From Stenotrophomonas sp. WZN-1 (GTDB lineage: Bacteria > Pseudomonadota > Gammaproteobacteria > Xanthomonadales > Xanthomonadaceae): a stretch of DNA of 64,000 nucleotides. The position numbers and the translations under genes are program-made. The stretch is from positions 62,001-126,000 of the forward strand of contig NZ_CP021768.1 of assembly GCF_002192255.1 (NCBI RefSeq), written 5' to 3'. Below the pieces are notes generated by a model. The model had not been told where the DNA came from and ran no database searches. It saw only the letters and a list, made by a program, of their open reading frames with translations. Position 1 is the stretch's first letter. Each line of letters begins with the position of its first letter. Below, piece by piece: positions 35,815 through 45,300 of this stretch.

Positions 35815-37449
35815 TCAGCCGAGGCTGCGTGCGGTGTTGATGACATTGATGCCGTTGAAGCGCGCGGTCGACGAACCGTGCGAGACCGCCGAGACCTGGC
35901 CGGGCTGGCCCTTGCCGTCGAAGAACGAACCGCCCAGGCGGTAGTCGCGCTCGTCGGCCACGGCGGTGCAGGCGTTCCAGAACTCCGGCGTGCGGATCTG
36001 GTAGGCCACGTCTTCCAGCATGCGGGTGATCTGGCCGTTCTTGATCTCGTAGAACAGCTGGCCGCCGAACTGCGCGTTGTAGCGCTGCTGGTCGATCGAG
36101 AACGAACCATCACCGATGATGTAGATGCCGTTCTCCACGTCCTTGATCAGGTCCGGCACGCTCAGCGGCTTCTTGCCCGGTGCCATCGACACGTTGGCCA
36201 TGCGCTGGAACTGCACGCTGGACCACGAGTCGGCATAGCAGCAGCCGTCGGACTCGGTCTTGCCGAGGATGTGGGCCTGGTCGCGGATGGTCTGGTAGTC
36301 CACCAGCTTGCCATTGCTGATCAGGTCCCAGCGCTTGCACTTCACGCCTTCATCGTCGTACGCCACCGCACCGAGGCTGCCCGGCTGGGTCTTGTCGGCG
36401 AAGATGTTGACCAGCTCGCTGCCGTACTGGAAATGCTGTTCGCGCTTGTCCAGGGTGGCGAAGCTGGTGCCGGCGTAGTTGGCTTCGTAGCCGAGCACGC
36501 GGTCCAGTTCCAGCGGGTGGCCGATCGATTCGTGGATCGTCAGCCAGGTGTGCGACGGATCGAGCACCAGGTCGTACTTGCCCGGCTTCACCGACGGTGC
36601 CTTCAGCTTTTCCTGCGCCTGCTTGGCGGCGGCGATGGCGTCTTCCTTCATGTCGTAGGACGAGCTGTAGTTGACTACGCCGTTGGGGCTGACCACCTTG
36701 CCGGCGGCGGCACCATCGAGGTACTCGTAGCCCAGGCCCATCGGCGAGGACAGGCCCGAGCGGGTGCGGAACTTGCCGCTGGTCTTGTCGATGGCGGTGA
36801 CCGTCATCGGTGCCCAGATGCGGTGCACGTCCTGGTCGATGTAGGAACCATCGGTGGAGGCGAAGTACTTCTGCTCGTTGACCAGGAACAGCATCGAATT
36901 GACGAAGCTGGCACCGGCACCCATCGCGGCGGCGTTGACGTCCAGCAGCAGGCCGACCTTGTCCTTGATCGGCACTTCCATCGCATTCTTGCGGATCGGC
37001 GTGCGCCAGCTCACTTCACCCACGCCCGGCGCCTTGGCCAGCTGCACGGGGGCGGTCTGCACGCCGGCATTGGCCTTGGCGATCGCCGCGGCCTGCTGCG
37101 CGGCCTTGGCGACGTCGGCGGTGCCCAGCGCATTGGTGGCGGCGAAGCCCCAGGCACCGTTGACGATCACGCGGATGCCCACGCCGGTGGACTCGGTGTT
37201 CACCACGTTCTGCACCTTGTCCTCGCGGGTGATCACGAACTGCCGCAGGTAGCGGCCGATGCGCACGTCGCAGTAGGTGGCACCGGCGCTGCGCGCAGCC
37301 TGCAGGGCGGCGTCGGCCAGGCGCTTCTTCAGCGCCGGGTCGAGGCTGGACTGCAGCTGTTCAGCGGCGATCACCTTGCCGAAGAAGGAGGGCACGATCA
37401 GCCCGCCCGCGGTAAGCCCGGTCAGGGCCAGGAAGTCACGTCTTTGCAA
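35815..37449 (-). CDS. Tat-exported TldD-like metallopeptidase (second paralogue)
   Basis: 544 aa. Twin-arginine signal MQRRDFLALTGLTAGGLIVP. TldD catalytic motif HESIGH in TIHESIGHPLELDR (about residue 305), then the TldD C-terminal block GQITRMLEDVAYQIRTPEFW. Start is TTG (37447-37449) with GGAG 7 nt upstream; no ATG would keep the twin arginines. Very similar to the next gene upstream, so a tandem duplication. Predicted to work in the periplasm, unlike cytosolic E. coli TldD. Confidence 0.92.
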   Translation of the reverse strand: MQRRDFLALTGLTAGGLIVPSFFGKVIAAEQLQSSLDPALKKRLADAALQAARSAGATYCDVRIGRYLRQFVITREDKVQNVVNTESTGVGIRVIVNGAWGFAATNALGTADVAKAAQQAAAIAKANAGVQTAPVQLAKAPGVGEVSWRTPIRKNAMEVPIKDKVGLLLDVNAAAMGAGASFVNSMLFLVNEQKYFASTDGSYIDQDVHRIWAPMTVTAIDKTSGKFRTRSGLSSPMGLGYEYLDGAAAGKVVSPNGVVNYSSSYDMKEDAIAAAKQAQEKLKAPSVKPGKYDLVLDPSHTWLTIHESIGHPLELDRVLGYEANYAGTSFATLDKREQHFQYGSELVNIFADKTQPGSLGAVAYDDEGVKCKRWDLISNGKLVDYQTIRDQAHILGKTESDGCCYADSWSSVQFQRMANVSMAPGKKPLSVPDLIKDVENGIYIIGDGSFSIDQQRYNAQFGGQLFYEIKNGQITRMLEDVAYQIRTPEFWNACTAVADERDYRLGGSFFDGKGQPGQVSAVSHGSSTARFNGINVINTARSLG

Positions 37450-37479
37450 GGCTGCTCTCCATGTCGAAGGATGGGTGGC

Positions 37480-39111
37480 TTAAGCGCCGAGACTGCGCGC
37501 GGTGTTGATGATGTTGATGCCGTTGAAGCGGGTGGTGGACGATCCGTGCGATACCGCCGAGACCTGGCCGGGCTGGCCCTTGCCGTCGAAGAACGAACCG
37601 CCCAGGCGGAAGTCGCGTTCATCGCAGATGGCGGTGCAGGCATTCCAGAATTCCGGCGTGCGGATCTGGTAGGCCGCATCCTCGACCATGCCGGCGATCT
37701 TGCCGTCCTTGATCTGGTAGTACAGCTGGCCGCCGAACTGCGCGTTGTAGCGCTGCTGGTCGATCGAATACGAACCGCGACCGTGGATGTAGATGCCGTT
37801 CTCCACGTCCTTGATCATGTCCTCGACGCTGAGCGGCTGCTTGCCCGGCGCCAGCGAGACATTGGCCATGCGCTGGAACTGCACGCTGGACCAGGAATCG
37901 GCATAACTGCAGCCATGCGAGGCATCGCGGCCGAGGATGTGGGCTTCATCACGGGTGGCCTGGTAGTCGACCAGGATGCCGTCGCGCACCAGGTCCCAGC
38001 GCTGGGTCTTCACGCCTTCGTCGTCGTAGCCGACCGCACCGAGGCTGCCGGGCTGGGTCTTGTCGGCGAAGAAGGTGACGATGTCGCTGCCCCAGCGGAA
38101 ACCCGCATCGCGCTTGTCCAGCGTGGCGAAGCTGGTGCCGGCGTAGTTGGCTTCGTAGCCGAGCACGCGGTCCAGTTCCAGCGGGTGGCCGACGTTCTCG
38201 TGGATGGTCAGGAACAGGTTGGACGGGTCCAACACCAGGTCGTACTTGCCCGGCTTCACCGACGGCGCCTTCAGTTTCTCGCGCGCGTGGCGGGCGGCCG
38301 CAATCGCGTCCTCGACCGGGTCGTAGGAATCGCGGTAGGCGGTGATGCCAGCGGGCAGGTGCACCTTGCCGCGCGCATCGCCATCAAGGAACTCATAGCC
38401 CATGCCCATCGGCGACGACAGGCCGGCGCGGGTGCGGAACCTGCCGCTGGCCTTGTCGATGGCGGTGGCGGTGAACGGCAGCCAGATGCGATGGATGTCC
38501 TGGTCGATGAACGAGCCATCGCTGGACGCGAAGTACTTCTGTTCGTTGACCAGGAACAGAGTGGAATTGATGTAGTCGGCACCCGCATTCAGCGCGGCGG
38601 CGTTGAGCGCCAGCAGCAGCTCGACCTTGTCCTGGATCGGCACCGCCATCGCGTTCCTGCGGAGCGGGGTCTGCCAGCGCACCTCACCCACCGAGGGCGT
38701 CGGCGCCAGCTGCACCGGCCGGGTCTGGATGCTGGCGTTGGCGCGCGCGATTGCCGCGGCCTGCTCGACCGCCGCGCGCACGGCGGCCTCGGTCTGCTGA
38801 TGGGTAGCAGCGAAGCCCCAGGCACCGTTGACGATCACCCGCACGCCCACGCCGGACGATTCGCGGTTGGTCACATTGCCGACCTGGTGCTCGCGGGTGA
38901 TGACCGACTGGTTGAGGTAGCGGCCGATGCGCACATCGCAGTAGCTGGCCTTGGCCGTGCGTGCAGTGGCCAGCGCCACGTCCGCCAGGCGCCTGCGCTG
39001 GAGGGTGTCGACCGGGGCGAGCAGTTGCTCGGCGGCGATGGCACGGGAATGCGGCAGCAGCAGGCCCGCCAGGCCCAGACCGGAAAAAGCCAGGAACTCA
39101 CGTCGTTGCAC
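37480..39111 (-). CDS. Tat-exported TldD-like metallopeptidase (first paralogue)
   Basis: 543 aa, first gene of the cluster. Tat signal MQRREFLAFSGLGLAGLLLP; metal motif HENVGH in TIHENVGHPLELDR (about residue 302); same C-terminal block as its neighbour (GKIAGMVEDAAYQIRTPEFW). Start is GTG at 39109-39111 behind a GA-rich stretch. 30 bp separate it from the second copy. Long shared segments (for example LGYEANYAGTSFATLDKR) show recent duplication. The promoter must lie in the repeat-rich gap to the right. Confidence 0.92.
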   Translation of the reverse strand: MQRREFLAFSGLGLAGLLLPHSRAIAAEQLLAPVDTLQRRRLADVALATARTAKASYCDVRIGRYLNQSVITREHQVGNVTNRESSGVGVRVIVNGAWGFAATHQQTEAAVRAAVEQAAAIARANASIQTRPVQLAPTPSVGEVRWQTPLRRNAMAVPIQDKVELLLALNAAALNAGADYINSTLFLVNEQKYFASSDGSFIDQDIHRIWLPFTATAIDKASGRFRTRAGLSSPMGMGYEFLDGDARGKVHLPAGITAYRDSYDPVEDAIAAARHAREKLKAPSVKPGKYDLVLDPSNLFLTIHENVGHPLELDRVLGYEANYAGTSFATLDKRDAGFRWGSDIVTFFADKTQPGSLGAVGYDDEGVKTQRWDLVRDGILVDYQATRDEAHILGRDASHGCSYADSWSSVQFQRMANVSLAPGKQPLSVEDMIKDVENGIYIHGRGSYSIDQQRYNAQFGGQLYYQIKDGKIAGMVEDAAYQIRTPEFWNACTAICDERDFRLGGSFFDGKGQPGQVSAVSHGSSTTRFNGINIINTARSLGA

Positions 39112-39280
39112 AGCGTTTCTCTCTCTCGCTTGCGTGCGGCCGGCAACAGGCCGAGCCGATCACGTCAACCACTCGACTTTCGCCAGCGCAGCGCGTCCGG
39201 GCAAGTGACTGCAGTCATGGTTGGGGAGGGTTTCGGCAGGGCTTGCAGCCCTGCACCAGCTCAATGCAACGGCAACGGCC

Positions 39281-39338
39281 AAAGCCAGAGCCAGAGCCAA
39301 AGCCAGAGCCAAAGCCAGAGCCAGAGCCAGAGCCAGAG
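39281..39338. repeat. AGCCAR hexanucleotide tract
   Basis: About ten tandem units of AGCCAGAGCCAA type (period 6), directly beside nested-hairpin copy 3. Possible slippage site; no gene covers it. Confidence 0.9.
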
Positions 39339-39357
39339 CGGCATTCCGTGGGTTGGC

Positions 39358-39453
39358 GGGGCGGTGTCGGATTGCGGGGACGCCGTGAACCCGTCCATGG
39401 GGGCTTGGCCGCGGCATCCATGCCGCGGACACCCCGCAATCCGACACCGCCCC
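39358..39453 (-). repeat. Nested-hairpin intergenic element, copy 3 (inverted)
   Basis: Outer arms 39358-39379 and 39432-39453 (22 bp) pair perfectly. Inner hairpin CCGCGGCATCCATGCCGCGG (39409-39428). The core between them is the reverse complement of copy 5, including the GTCCATGG and CACGGCGT motifs. Lies in the 731-bp gap 39112-39842, opposite to copy 2. Confidence 0.8.
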
Positions 39454-39480
39454 ACCTCTGACAGATCTCCGCGGCTGTTG

Positions 39481-39504
39481 GTAGGTGTCGACCTTGGTCG
39501 GCAC
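39481..39504 (+). repeat. SMAG repeat, GTGTCGACC subtype
   Basis: GTAG header then GTGTCGACC-TT-GGTCGGCAC (one mismatch). Same subtype at 47064-47087; in both places it lies between a divergent pair of nested-hairpin elements. Confidence 0.75.
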
Positions 39505-39529
39505 ATCTGTCAGATATCGAAATGAATCC

Positions 39530-39570
39530 GGGGTCAGATCCGTTTTCCTACGGAAAACGGATCTGACCCC
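39530..39570. repeat. 41-bp perfect palindrome
   Basis: Arms of 19 bp (39530-39548 and 39552-39570), beginning GGGGTCAGATCCG, with a 3-base loop. Sits at the centre of the gap between nested-hairpin copies 3 and 2. Could form a cruciform or an RNA hairpin. Its function is unknown. Confidence 0.8.
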
Positions 39571-39606
39571 AAGAGCCGTTCCAACAGACCGCAGAAAACT
39601 GTCGAA

Positions 39607-39708
39607 GGCGGGGTGGGTCCGGTTGCGGGGGCGTGAGCGCCATGGATGGCGCGACCGAGCGTCCATGGACGGATTCACGGCGTCTACCGCAACCGGATCC
39701 ATCCCGCC
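39607..39708 (+). repeat. Nested-hairpin intergenic element, copy 2
   Basis: Outer arms 39607-39628 and 39687-39708 (22 bp) pair with two mismatches, both G opposite T. Inner hairpin GCGCCATGGATGGCGC (39637-39652), then GACCGAGC and the palindrome GTCCATGGAC (39661-39670), then TTCACGGCGTC. Confidence 0.8.
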
Positions 39709-39723
39709 ATCCCCAGGAAGCCC

Positions 39724-39758
39724 GCTGTTGCTGTTGCTTTGGTTGTTGCCGTTGCTCC
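39724..39758. repeat. TTGCTG-type hexanucleotide tract
   Basis: Degenerate CTGTTGCTGTTGCTTTGG repeats just after nested-hairpin copy 2 and upstream of the DUF938 gene. Confidence 0.7.
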
Positions 39759-39842
39759 GGCTCCTGCGGGTGCAGGGCGCAGCCCTGCCGAGCAACACCC
39801 CCTCGTGCACAATGGGGCCGACCCCGCCTGGACGCCGCCCTG

Positions 39843-40457
39843 ATGTCGAGCAAGCCGTATTCAGAAGCCTGCGAGCGCAACCGCGAACCGATCGCCGCCG
39901 CACTCGACCCGTGGATGGGCGACCGCCATCGGCTGCTGGAAATCGGCAGCGGTACCGGCCAGCACGCGGCCTTCTTCGCCGAGCGTTGGCCGTGGTTGCG
40001 CTGGCAGCCCAGCGACCATCCGGACCATCTTCCGGGCATCGAGGCCTGGCGCGCCGAGGCGGCGCTGCTGAACCTGCTGCCGCCGATGGCACTGCAGGTG
40101 GAGCTGCCGCCAGCGACCGGCCTGAGCCTGCCGGAAGGCAGCATGTTCGACGCCGCATTCAGTGCCAACACACTGCACATCATGAGCTGGGAGCACGTGC
40201 AGGCGCTGTTCGCCGCGCTGCCACCGGTGCTGCGGCATGGTGCGCTGCTGGCGGTGTACGGCCCGTTCAACTACGGTGGCCGCTACACCAGCGACAGCAA
40301 CGCGCAGTTCGATGCCTGGCTGACGGCGCGCGATCCGCGCAGCGGCATCCGCGATAGCGAAGCGGTGCAGGCGCTGGCCGCCGACAGCGGGTTTACCCGC
40401 CTGGGGGATCTGGCCATGCCGGCCAACAACCGGTTGCTGCTGTGGCGGCTGGGGTGA
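39843..40457 (+). CDS. DUF938 SAM-dependent methyltransferase
   Basis: 204 aa. Class I methyltransferase fold with the SAM-binding GxGxG-type motif LLEIGSGTGQHAAFFAE (residues about 30-46) and the DUF938-specific FSANTLHIMSWEHV and YGPFNYGGRYTSDSN segments. Substrate unknown. Start ATG 39843 gives the family's MSSKPYSEACERNREPI opening. The stop abuts the stop of the convergent hipA gene (40458). Confidence 0.9.
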   Translation: MSSKPYSEACERNREPIAAALDPWMGDRHRLLEIGSGTGQHAAFFAERWPWLRWQPSDHPDHLPGIEAWRAEAALLNLLPPMALQVELPPATGLSLPEGSMFDAAFSANTLHIMSWEHVQALFAALPPVLRHGALLAVYGPFNYGGRYTSDSNAQFDAWLTARDPRSGIRDSEAVQALAADSGFTRLGDLAMPANNRLLLWRLG

Positions 40458-41783
40458 TCAGGCGTCCGGTGCCATGCTGGAAAGGCGTGCCGCCGCATCA
40501 CGCAGTCCCTGGAAAATAGGTCCGGACACGTTGGAAGGGAAATCATCCGGGAGCTGACGCGTGACCTGTTCGATGGCAGGTTCTACGGTCTCCAGCAGTG
40601 TCTCGATCCATGGTTCTGCGCCATCGCTTACACCGCAGGCGCGAGCTGTTTCGTTCCAATGCCGTCGTCGAATGTCCAGCAGCCTGCGGTGTCGATTCCG
40701 TCCATTGATACTCATTGCGAGCTTCGCATCACGAGGCTCCAGTTGGCCGGGGCCGCGGCCGAGAATGGGGTAGACCGAAATCACGTCATAGATAGGAGTC
40801 AATCTGAAGCGGCCGCCAGCTTCAATGTGAACGCTGAAGTTCTTGGCATGGCCATCGGTTGCAGCCAACATCCAGAAAAGAATCTGCGTCTTGAAGAAGG
40901 TCGCGCGATCCTCGGAATGCTCGGATTGTCGAAGCAGATCCATGATGGCCACGATCCCTGGGCCACCATCGGATTCATATTTCTTGGCAGCGGGCAGACC
41001 AAAGACCTGGCACATGTCTTCCTGCGGCAGCCGCAGCCACCATCGGCGGTCCGCAGAAAGACGGCGGTCGAATCGCTCGACAATGAGCGCGCGTTGGTCC
41101 TGGAAACGTCCCATCTGCGTCTCTGCAACGGGAATTCCGCAGGCGGAAAGCAGATGCATGCACAGCCACTCGTTCTCGACTGACTGGTGCATGTCTGCCC
41201 TCATGTTACCGACCAGGCCTAGGGGCAACTTGAAGATATGAGTAGAGGGCGTGCTGCCGATTGGAATGCACCACTGACCCTCGTGCAGAAGTAGCCCTGT
41301 CTTCTCCTGCGCACCGGCGATAGAGATTCGAAACTCGTCACTCGGATGGTGTCTTGATCCTGGCAGGGCGGGTGCAGTAACTCCTCGCAGGATGGCCGCA
41401 ACTTCGCCCTCATCCAATGGTTGGAATTGGATGCTCTGCAGATCGTTGGGTGTGGCTGCATCGGGTAGCAGCTGCACTGCGCCAACGCAATCCCGACCGA
41501 TGGCCTCAAGAAGGTCAAAGGTTCCCGCTGAGCGGGTTGAAAAGCGATCACGTAGCCTGCTTCTGATCTCGCTATTGTCAGGAAGAAGGTTGTCGAAGTA
41601 GTCGACAACTTTCTGTCCACGGTGACTTTCACCAAGTGGCAGCAATGGGAGTGAGAGGGAAAGAGGGCGTGGCGAACCAGACTCAAGCCAGTTCTGGGTA
41701 TAGGTAAGGCGCGGAGAGCTGTTCCAGTTCTGCTGCCATTTCGCTACCTCTACACCATTCATCCAGATCGTTAGCTCACTCAT
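40458..41783 (-). CDS. hipA: HipA-type serine/threonine kinase toxin
   Basis: 441 aa, the length of E. coli HipA (440), which phosphorylates glutamyl-tRNA synthetase and causes persistence. Visible motifs: ISIAGAQEKTGLLLHEG (nucleotide loop), LRLPQEDMCQVFGLP with KKYESDGGPG, catalytic ATDGHAKNFSV, and the metal-binding YDVISVYP. The N-terminal HipA_N domain spans about 1-100 (MSELTIWMNGVEVAKW). Start ATG 41783 lies 2 bp past the hipB stop. Lower G+C by eye than its neighbours, suggesting acquisition. Its target is not established here. Confidence 0.93.
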   Translation of the reverse strand: MSELTIWMNGVEVAKWQQNWNSSPRLTYTQNWLESGSPRPLSLSLPLLPLGESHRGQKVVDYFDNLLPDNSEIRSRLRDRFSTRSAGTFDLLEAIGRDCVGAVQLLPDAATPNDLQSIQFQPLDEGEVAAILRGVTAPALPGSRHHPSDEFRISIAGAQEKTGLLLHEGQWCIPIGSTPSTHIFKLPLGLVGNMRADMHQSVENEWLCMHLLSACGIPVAETQMGRFQDQRALIVERFDRRLSADRRWWLRLPQEDMCQVFGLPAAKKYESDGGPGIVAIMDLLRQSEHSEDRATFFKTQILFWMLAATDGHAKNFSVHIEAGGRFRLTPIYDVISVYPILGRGPGQLEPRDAKLAMSINGRNRHRRLLDIRRRHWNETARACGVSDGAEPWIETLLETVEPAIEQVTRQLPDDFPSNVSGPIFQGLRDAAARLSSMAPDA

Positions 41784-41785
41784 CG

Positions 41786-42040
41786 CTACCATTCCATATC
41801 TTGAGTGTTCGAGCGCTCCGCCCCCTGTTGTAGAGTCACCTCGATCCCTAGTACCGCCCACACCTTCATCAGGCGCCCAAACGAAGCTGTTTCTGGTTCG
41901 TGCTCGAGAGCTGTCACTGCTTGGCGGCTGATACCAAGTTGTTTGCCAAGTTCTGTTTGCGTCAGGCCCGCCTGCTTGCGAAACGCTTTCATGAGGGAGC
42001 CCAACTGTTGGGGAGTTCGGACAACAAACTTGACGGCCAC
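41786..42040 (-). CDS. hipB: HipB-type HTH antitoxin
   Basis: 84-aa Xre-type repressor. HTH region KQAGLTQTELGKQLGISRQAVTALEHE, then a beta segment that in HipB forms the dimer interface. Start is GTG 42040 (GTG-GCC-GTC-AAG) 8 nt after AAGGAG. An in-frame ATG at 42121 would add 27 residues without homology. It neutralises HipA and represses the operon, presumably at the six palindromic boxes 42151-42302. Confidence 0.88.
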   Translation of the reverse strand: MAVKFVVRTPQQLGSLMKAFRKQAGLTQTELGKQLGISRQAVTALEHEPETASFGRLMKVWAVLGIEVTLQQGAERSNTQDMEW

Positions 42041-42150
42041 AGAGCTTTCTCCTTCATCGGCGATCCGCTGGTTGGGCGAGCGCGGATGGTATGCGCCCCG
42101 ATACAAGCCCTTCCGCTGCAAACGAGTCAGTTACCCTGCGCTCGACGATA

Positions 42151-42302
42151 GCAACCCATAGGTTGCTTTTTTTGTAAGGCAACCTATAGGTTTCTTACTT
42201 AAAATGCAACCCATAGGTTTCTTATTTAAAATGCAACCTATAGGTTTCCTATCTGAAATGCAATCTATAGGTTTCTTATTTGAAATGCAACTTATAAGTT
42301 GC
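42151..42302. promoter_or_regulatory. Six tandem palindromic boxes upstream of hipBA
   Basis: Boxes of GCAACCTATAGGTTKC type start at 42151, 42179, 42206, 42233, 42260 and 42287, i.e. one 28-bp step and then exact 27-bp spacing. The outer boxes are the most symmetric: GCAACCCATAGGTTGC and the perfect palindrome GCAACTTATAAGTTGC. Between boxes are AT-rich TTCTTATTTAAAAT spacers. The array fills the 285-bp gap between the oxidoreductase stop and hipB and is probably the HipB operator. Confidence 0.8.
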
Positions 42303-42325
42303 ACTCCCACTTCTTGTGTCCTTTC

Positions 42326-45300
42326 TCAAGCCACCTGCACGATATGCAGCGCCTTCGGGTTGCGCCACTGCGCCAGCAGGGCGGCTTCGCGCGCCTTGGC
42401 CTGCTCGACATGCGCTTCCTTGACGTGGCCGAAGCCGCGGATGTGCTCGGGTACGCTGGCGATTTCCACCGCCAGCGCCAGGCGGTCGTCATCCAGGCCG
42501 TCCAGCAGCACCTGCACGGTGGCCTCGTAATCGCCGATCAGCTTGCGCTCCATGCGGCGTTCCGCGGTGCGCCCGAACGCGTCGAAGCGGCCGCCACGCA
42601 GGAACTTCAGCCTGGCCAGCAGGCCGAAGGCCTTGAACATCCACGGGCCGTATTCCTTCTTCAGCAGCCGGCCCTGCTCGTCCTTCCTGGCGAACAGCGG
42701 CGGCGCCAGGTGGAAGCGCAGCTGGTAATCGCCCTCGAACTGCTGCTGCAGGCGGCGCTGGAAGTCGCCGCTGGTATACAGGCGGGCCACTTCGTACTCG
42801 TCCTTGTACGCCATCAGCTTGAACAGGTAACGGGCCACGGTCTCGGTCAGCGCGGTGGAACCGCCGATGCGGTCGGCTTCGGCGGCGCGCACGCGCTCGA
42901 CCAGGCTGCGGTAGCGGTTGGCGTAGGCAGCGTCCTGGTACTCGACCAGGAAGGCGGCGCGGCGCTCGATCATTTCATCCAGCGAGCGCGACAGGCGGGC
43001 GTCGTCCAACGGCAGGAACGCAACATCGCCACCGTGCGAAGGCAGGCCACGCAGTTCGCGTTCGTCGCCGGTGTTGCGCGGCGCCGCAGTGGCGCCCCAT
43101 TCGTTGCCCTCCCACTCGCCCGGCGGCAGCGGATGCAGCGGGCCCGGGGTGGATTCGGTATCGGTATGGCGGTTGCGCACCAGGCCGGCGGCCTGCTGCA
43201 CGGCCTGCGGGTCGACCACGGCCAGGCGGCCCCAGGCGAAGGCCTGCTGGTTCATCGCCACGGCGGCGCCGTTGAGCTCGATGGCGCGCATCAGTGAATC
43301 GAACGACAGCGGCACCAGGCCCTGCTGCCAGGCGTAGCCGAGGATGAACAGGTTGGCGGCGATCGCATCGCCCAGCAGCGCGGTGGCCAGCTGGGTGGCA
43401 TCCAGCAGCAGCGGTTCCTGGCCGCCCAGTGCCACGCGCACACCGGCCACGATGTCGGCGGCGGGGAACTGCATGTCCGGGCGGGTGGTGAAGGTGCCGG
43501 GCATCGCTTCATAGGTGTTCAGTACCACCTGCGAACGGCCGGCGCGCACCTTCGACAGCGCCCAGTAATCGTTGACCACCACCATGTCGCAGCCCAGCAC
43601 CAGGTCGGCCTCGCCGGCGGCGATGCGCACGGCGTGGATGTCTTCGGGACGACGGGCAATGCGGATGTGGGTGGTCACCGCGCCGCCCTTCTGTGCCAGG
43701 CCGGTCTGGTCGAGCACGGTCGCGCCCTTGCCTTCCAGGTGGCCGGCCATGCCCAGCAGCGCACCGATGGTCACCACGCCGGTACCGCCGACGCCGGTGA
43801 TCAGGATGTTCCAGGGCTGCTCCAGGGTGCCGCGGAGGGTCGGTGCCGGCAGGTTGTCCAGCAGCGTGGACGCATCGCGCTTGCTGCCCTTGCGCGGCTG
43901 TCCACCGTGCACGGTGACGAAGCTCGGGCAGAAGCCGTTCACGCAGGAGTAGTCCTTGTTGCAGTTGGACTGGTCGATCTCGCGCTTGCGCCCGAACTCG
44001 GTTTCCTTCGGCAGCACCGACACGCAGAAGCTCTTCTTGCCGCAGTCGCCGCAGCCTTCGCAGACCAGTGAGTTGATCAGCACGCGCTTCTGCGGATCTT
44101 CCAGCTTGCCGCGCTTGCGGCGGCGGCGCTTCTCGGTGGCACAGGTCTGTTCGTAGATCAGGATCGAAACACCCTTCACCTCGCGCAGGCGCTTCTGCAC
44201 CGCATCCAGTTCGCTGCGGTCATGGAACTCGACATCGCTGGGGAAGTGCTCGCGCTGGCCGGTCCACTTGCTGATGTTGTCCGACAGCACCACGATGGTG
44301 TGGATGCCCTCGGCACGCATCTGCTTTGCGATATCCGGCACGCTCAGCGGGCCGTCCACCGGCTGGCCGCCGGTCATCGCCACCGCATCGTTGTAGAGGA
44401 TCTTGTAGGTGATGTTGACACCGGCCGCGACTGCCTGGCGGATCGCCAGCGAACCGCTGTGGAAGTAGGTGCCGTCGCCGAGGTTCTGGAACACGTGCGG
44501 GGTATCGGTGAACGGCGCCTGCCCGGCCCAGGTCACGCCTTCGCCGCCCATGTGGGTGAAGGTGTCGGTGCTGCGGTCCATCCAGGTCACCATGTAATGG
44601 CAACCGATGCCAGCCAGCGCACGCGAGCCCTCCGGCACGTTGGTGGAGGTGTTGTGCGGGCAGCCGGAGCAGTAGTGCGGCACGCGCGGGAAGCTGGCGC
44701 GCGGCAACGCAAGCTCGGCTTCCTTCTCCTGCATCCACTGCAGGCGCTGCTCGATCGATTCGTTGTTGAAGAACTTCTGGATGCGGCGGCCGATCACACC
44801 GGCAATGGTGGCCGGGGTCAGTTCGCCGGTGGACGGCAGGATCCACTCGCCGCTCTCGTCGTACTTGCCGACGATCGACGGACGCTGGCCCCAGCTGGCC
44901 GGCCAGTTGAAGAACTGTTCCTTCATCTGGCGCTCGATGAAGGCACGCTTCTCCTCCACCACGATGATGTCTTCCAGGCCCTGCGCGAAGCGCGCGATGC
45001 CCTGCGGCTCCAGCGGCCAGGTCATGCCGACCTTGTACACGCGGATGCCGATGTCGGCGCACGCCGCTTCATCCAGGCCCAGGTATTCCAGCGCCTGCAG
45101 CACGTCCAGGTAGCTCTTGCCGGTGGTGACGATGCCCAGCCGCGCGCGCGGCGCGTCCATCACCACCTTGTCGATGCCGTTGGCGCGGGCGAATGCCTGT
45201 GCGGCCTTCACCGCATAGCGGTGCAGGCGCATTTCCTGGTCCAGCGGCGGGTCCGGCCAGCGGATGTTGAGGCCGCCCGAGGGCATTTCGAAGTCTTCCG

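Noticed and set aside
34627..39525. A 1632-codon plus-strand open frame antisense to the TldD/PmbA genes
   Set aside because: Mirror of real minus-strand genes in GC-rich DNA; the His/Val/Asp-rich low-complexity translation has no family features, while the opposite strand has clear TldD motifs.
42151..42302. CRISPR-like array
   Set aside because: Repeat period is only 27 bp including short AT spacers that are themselves similar, each box is a palindrome, and no cas genes are nearby; an operator array explains it better.
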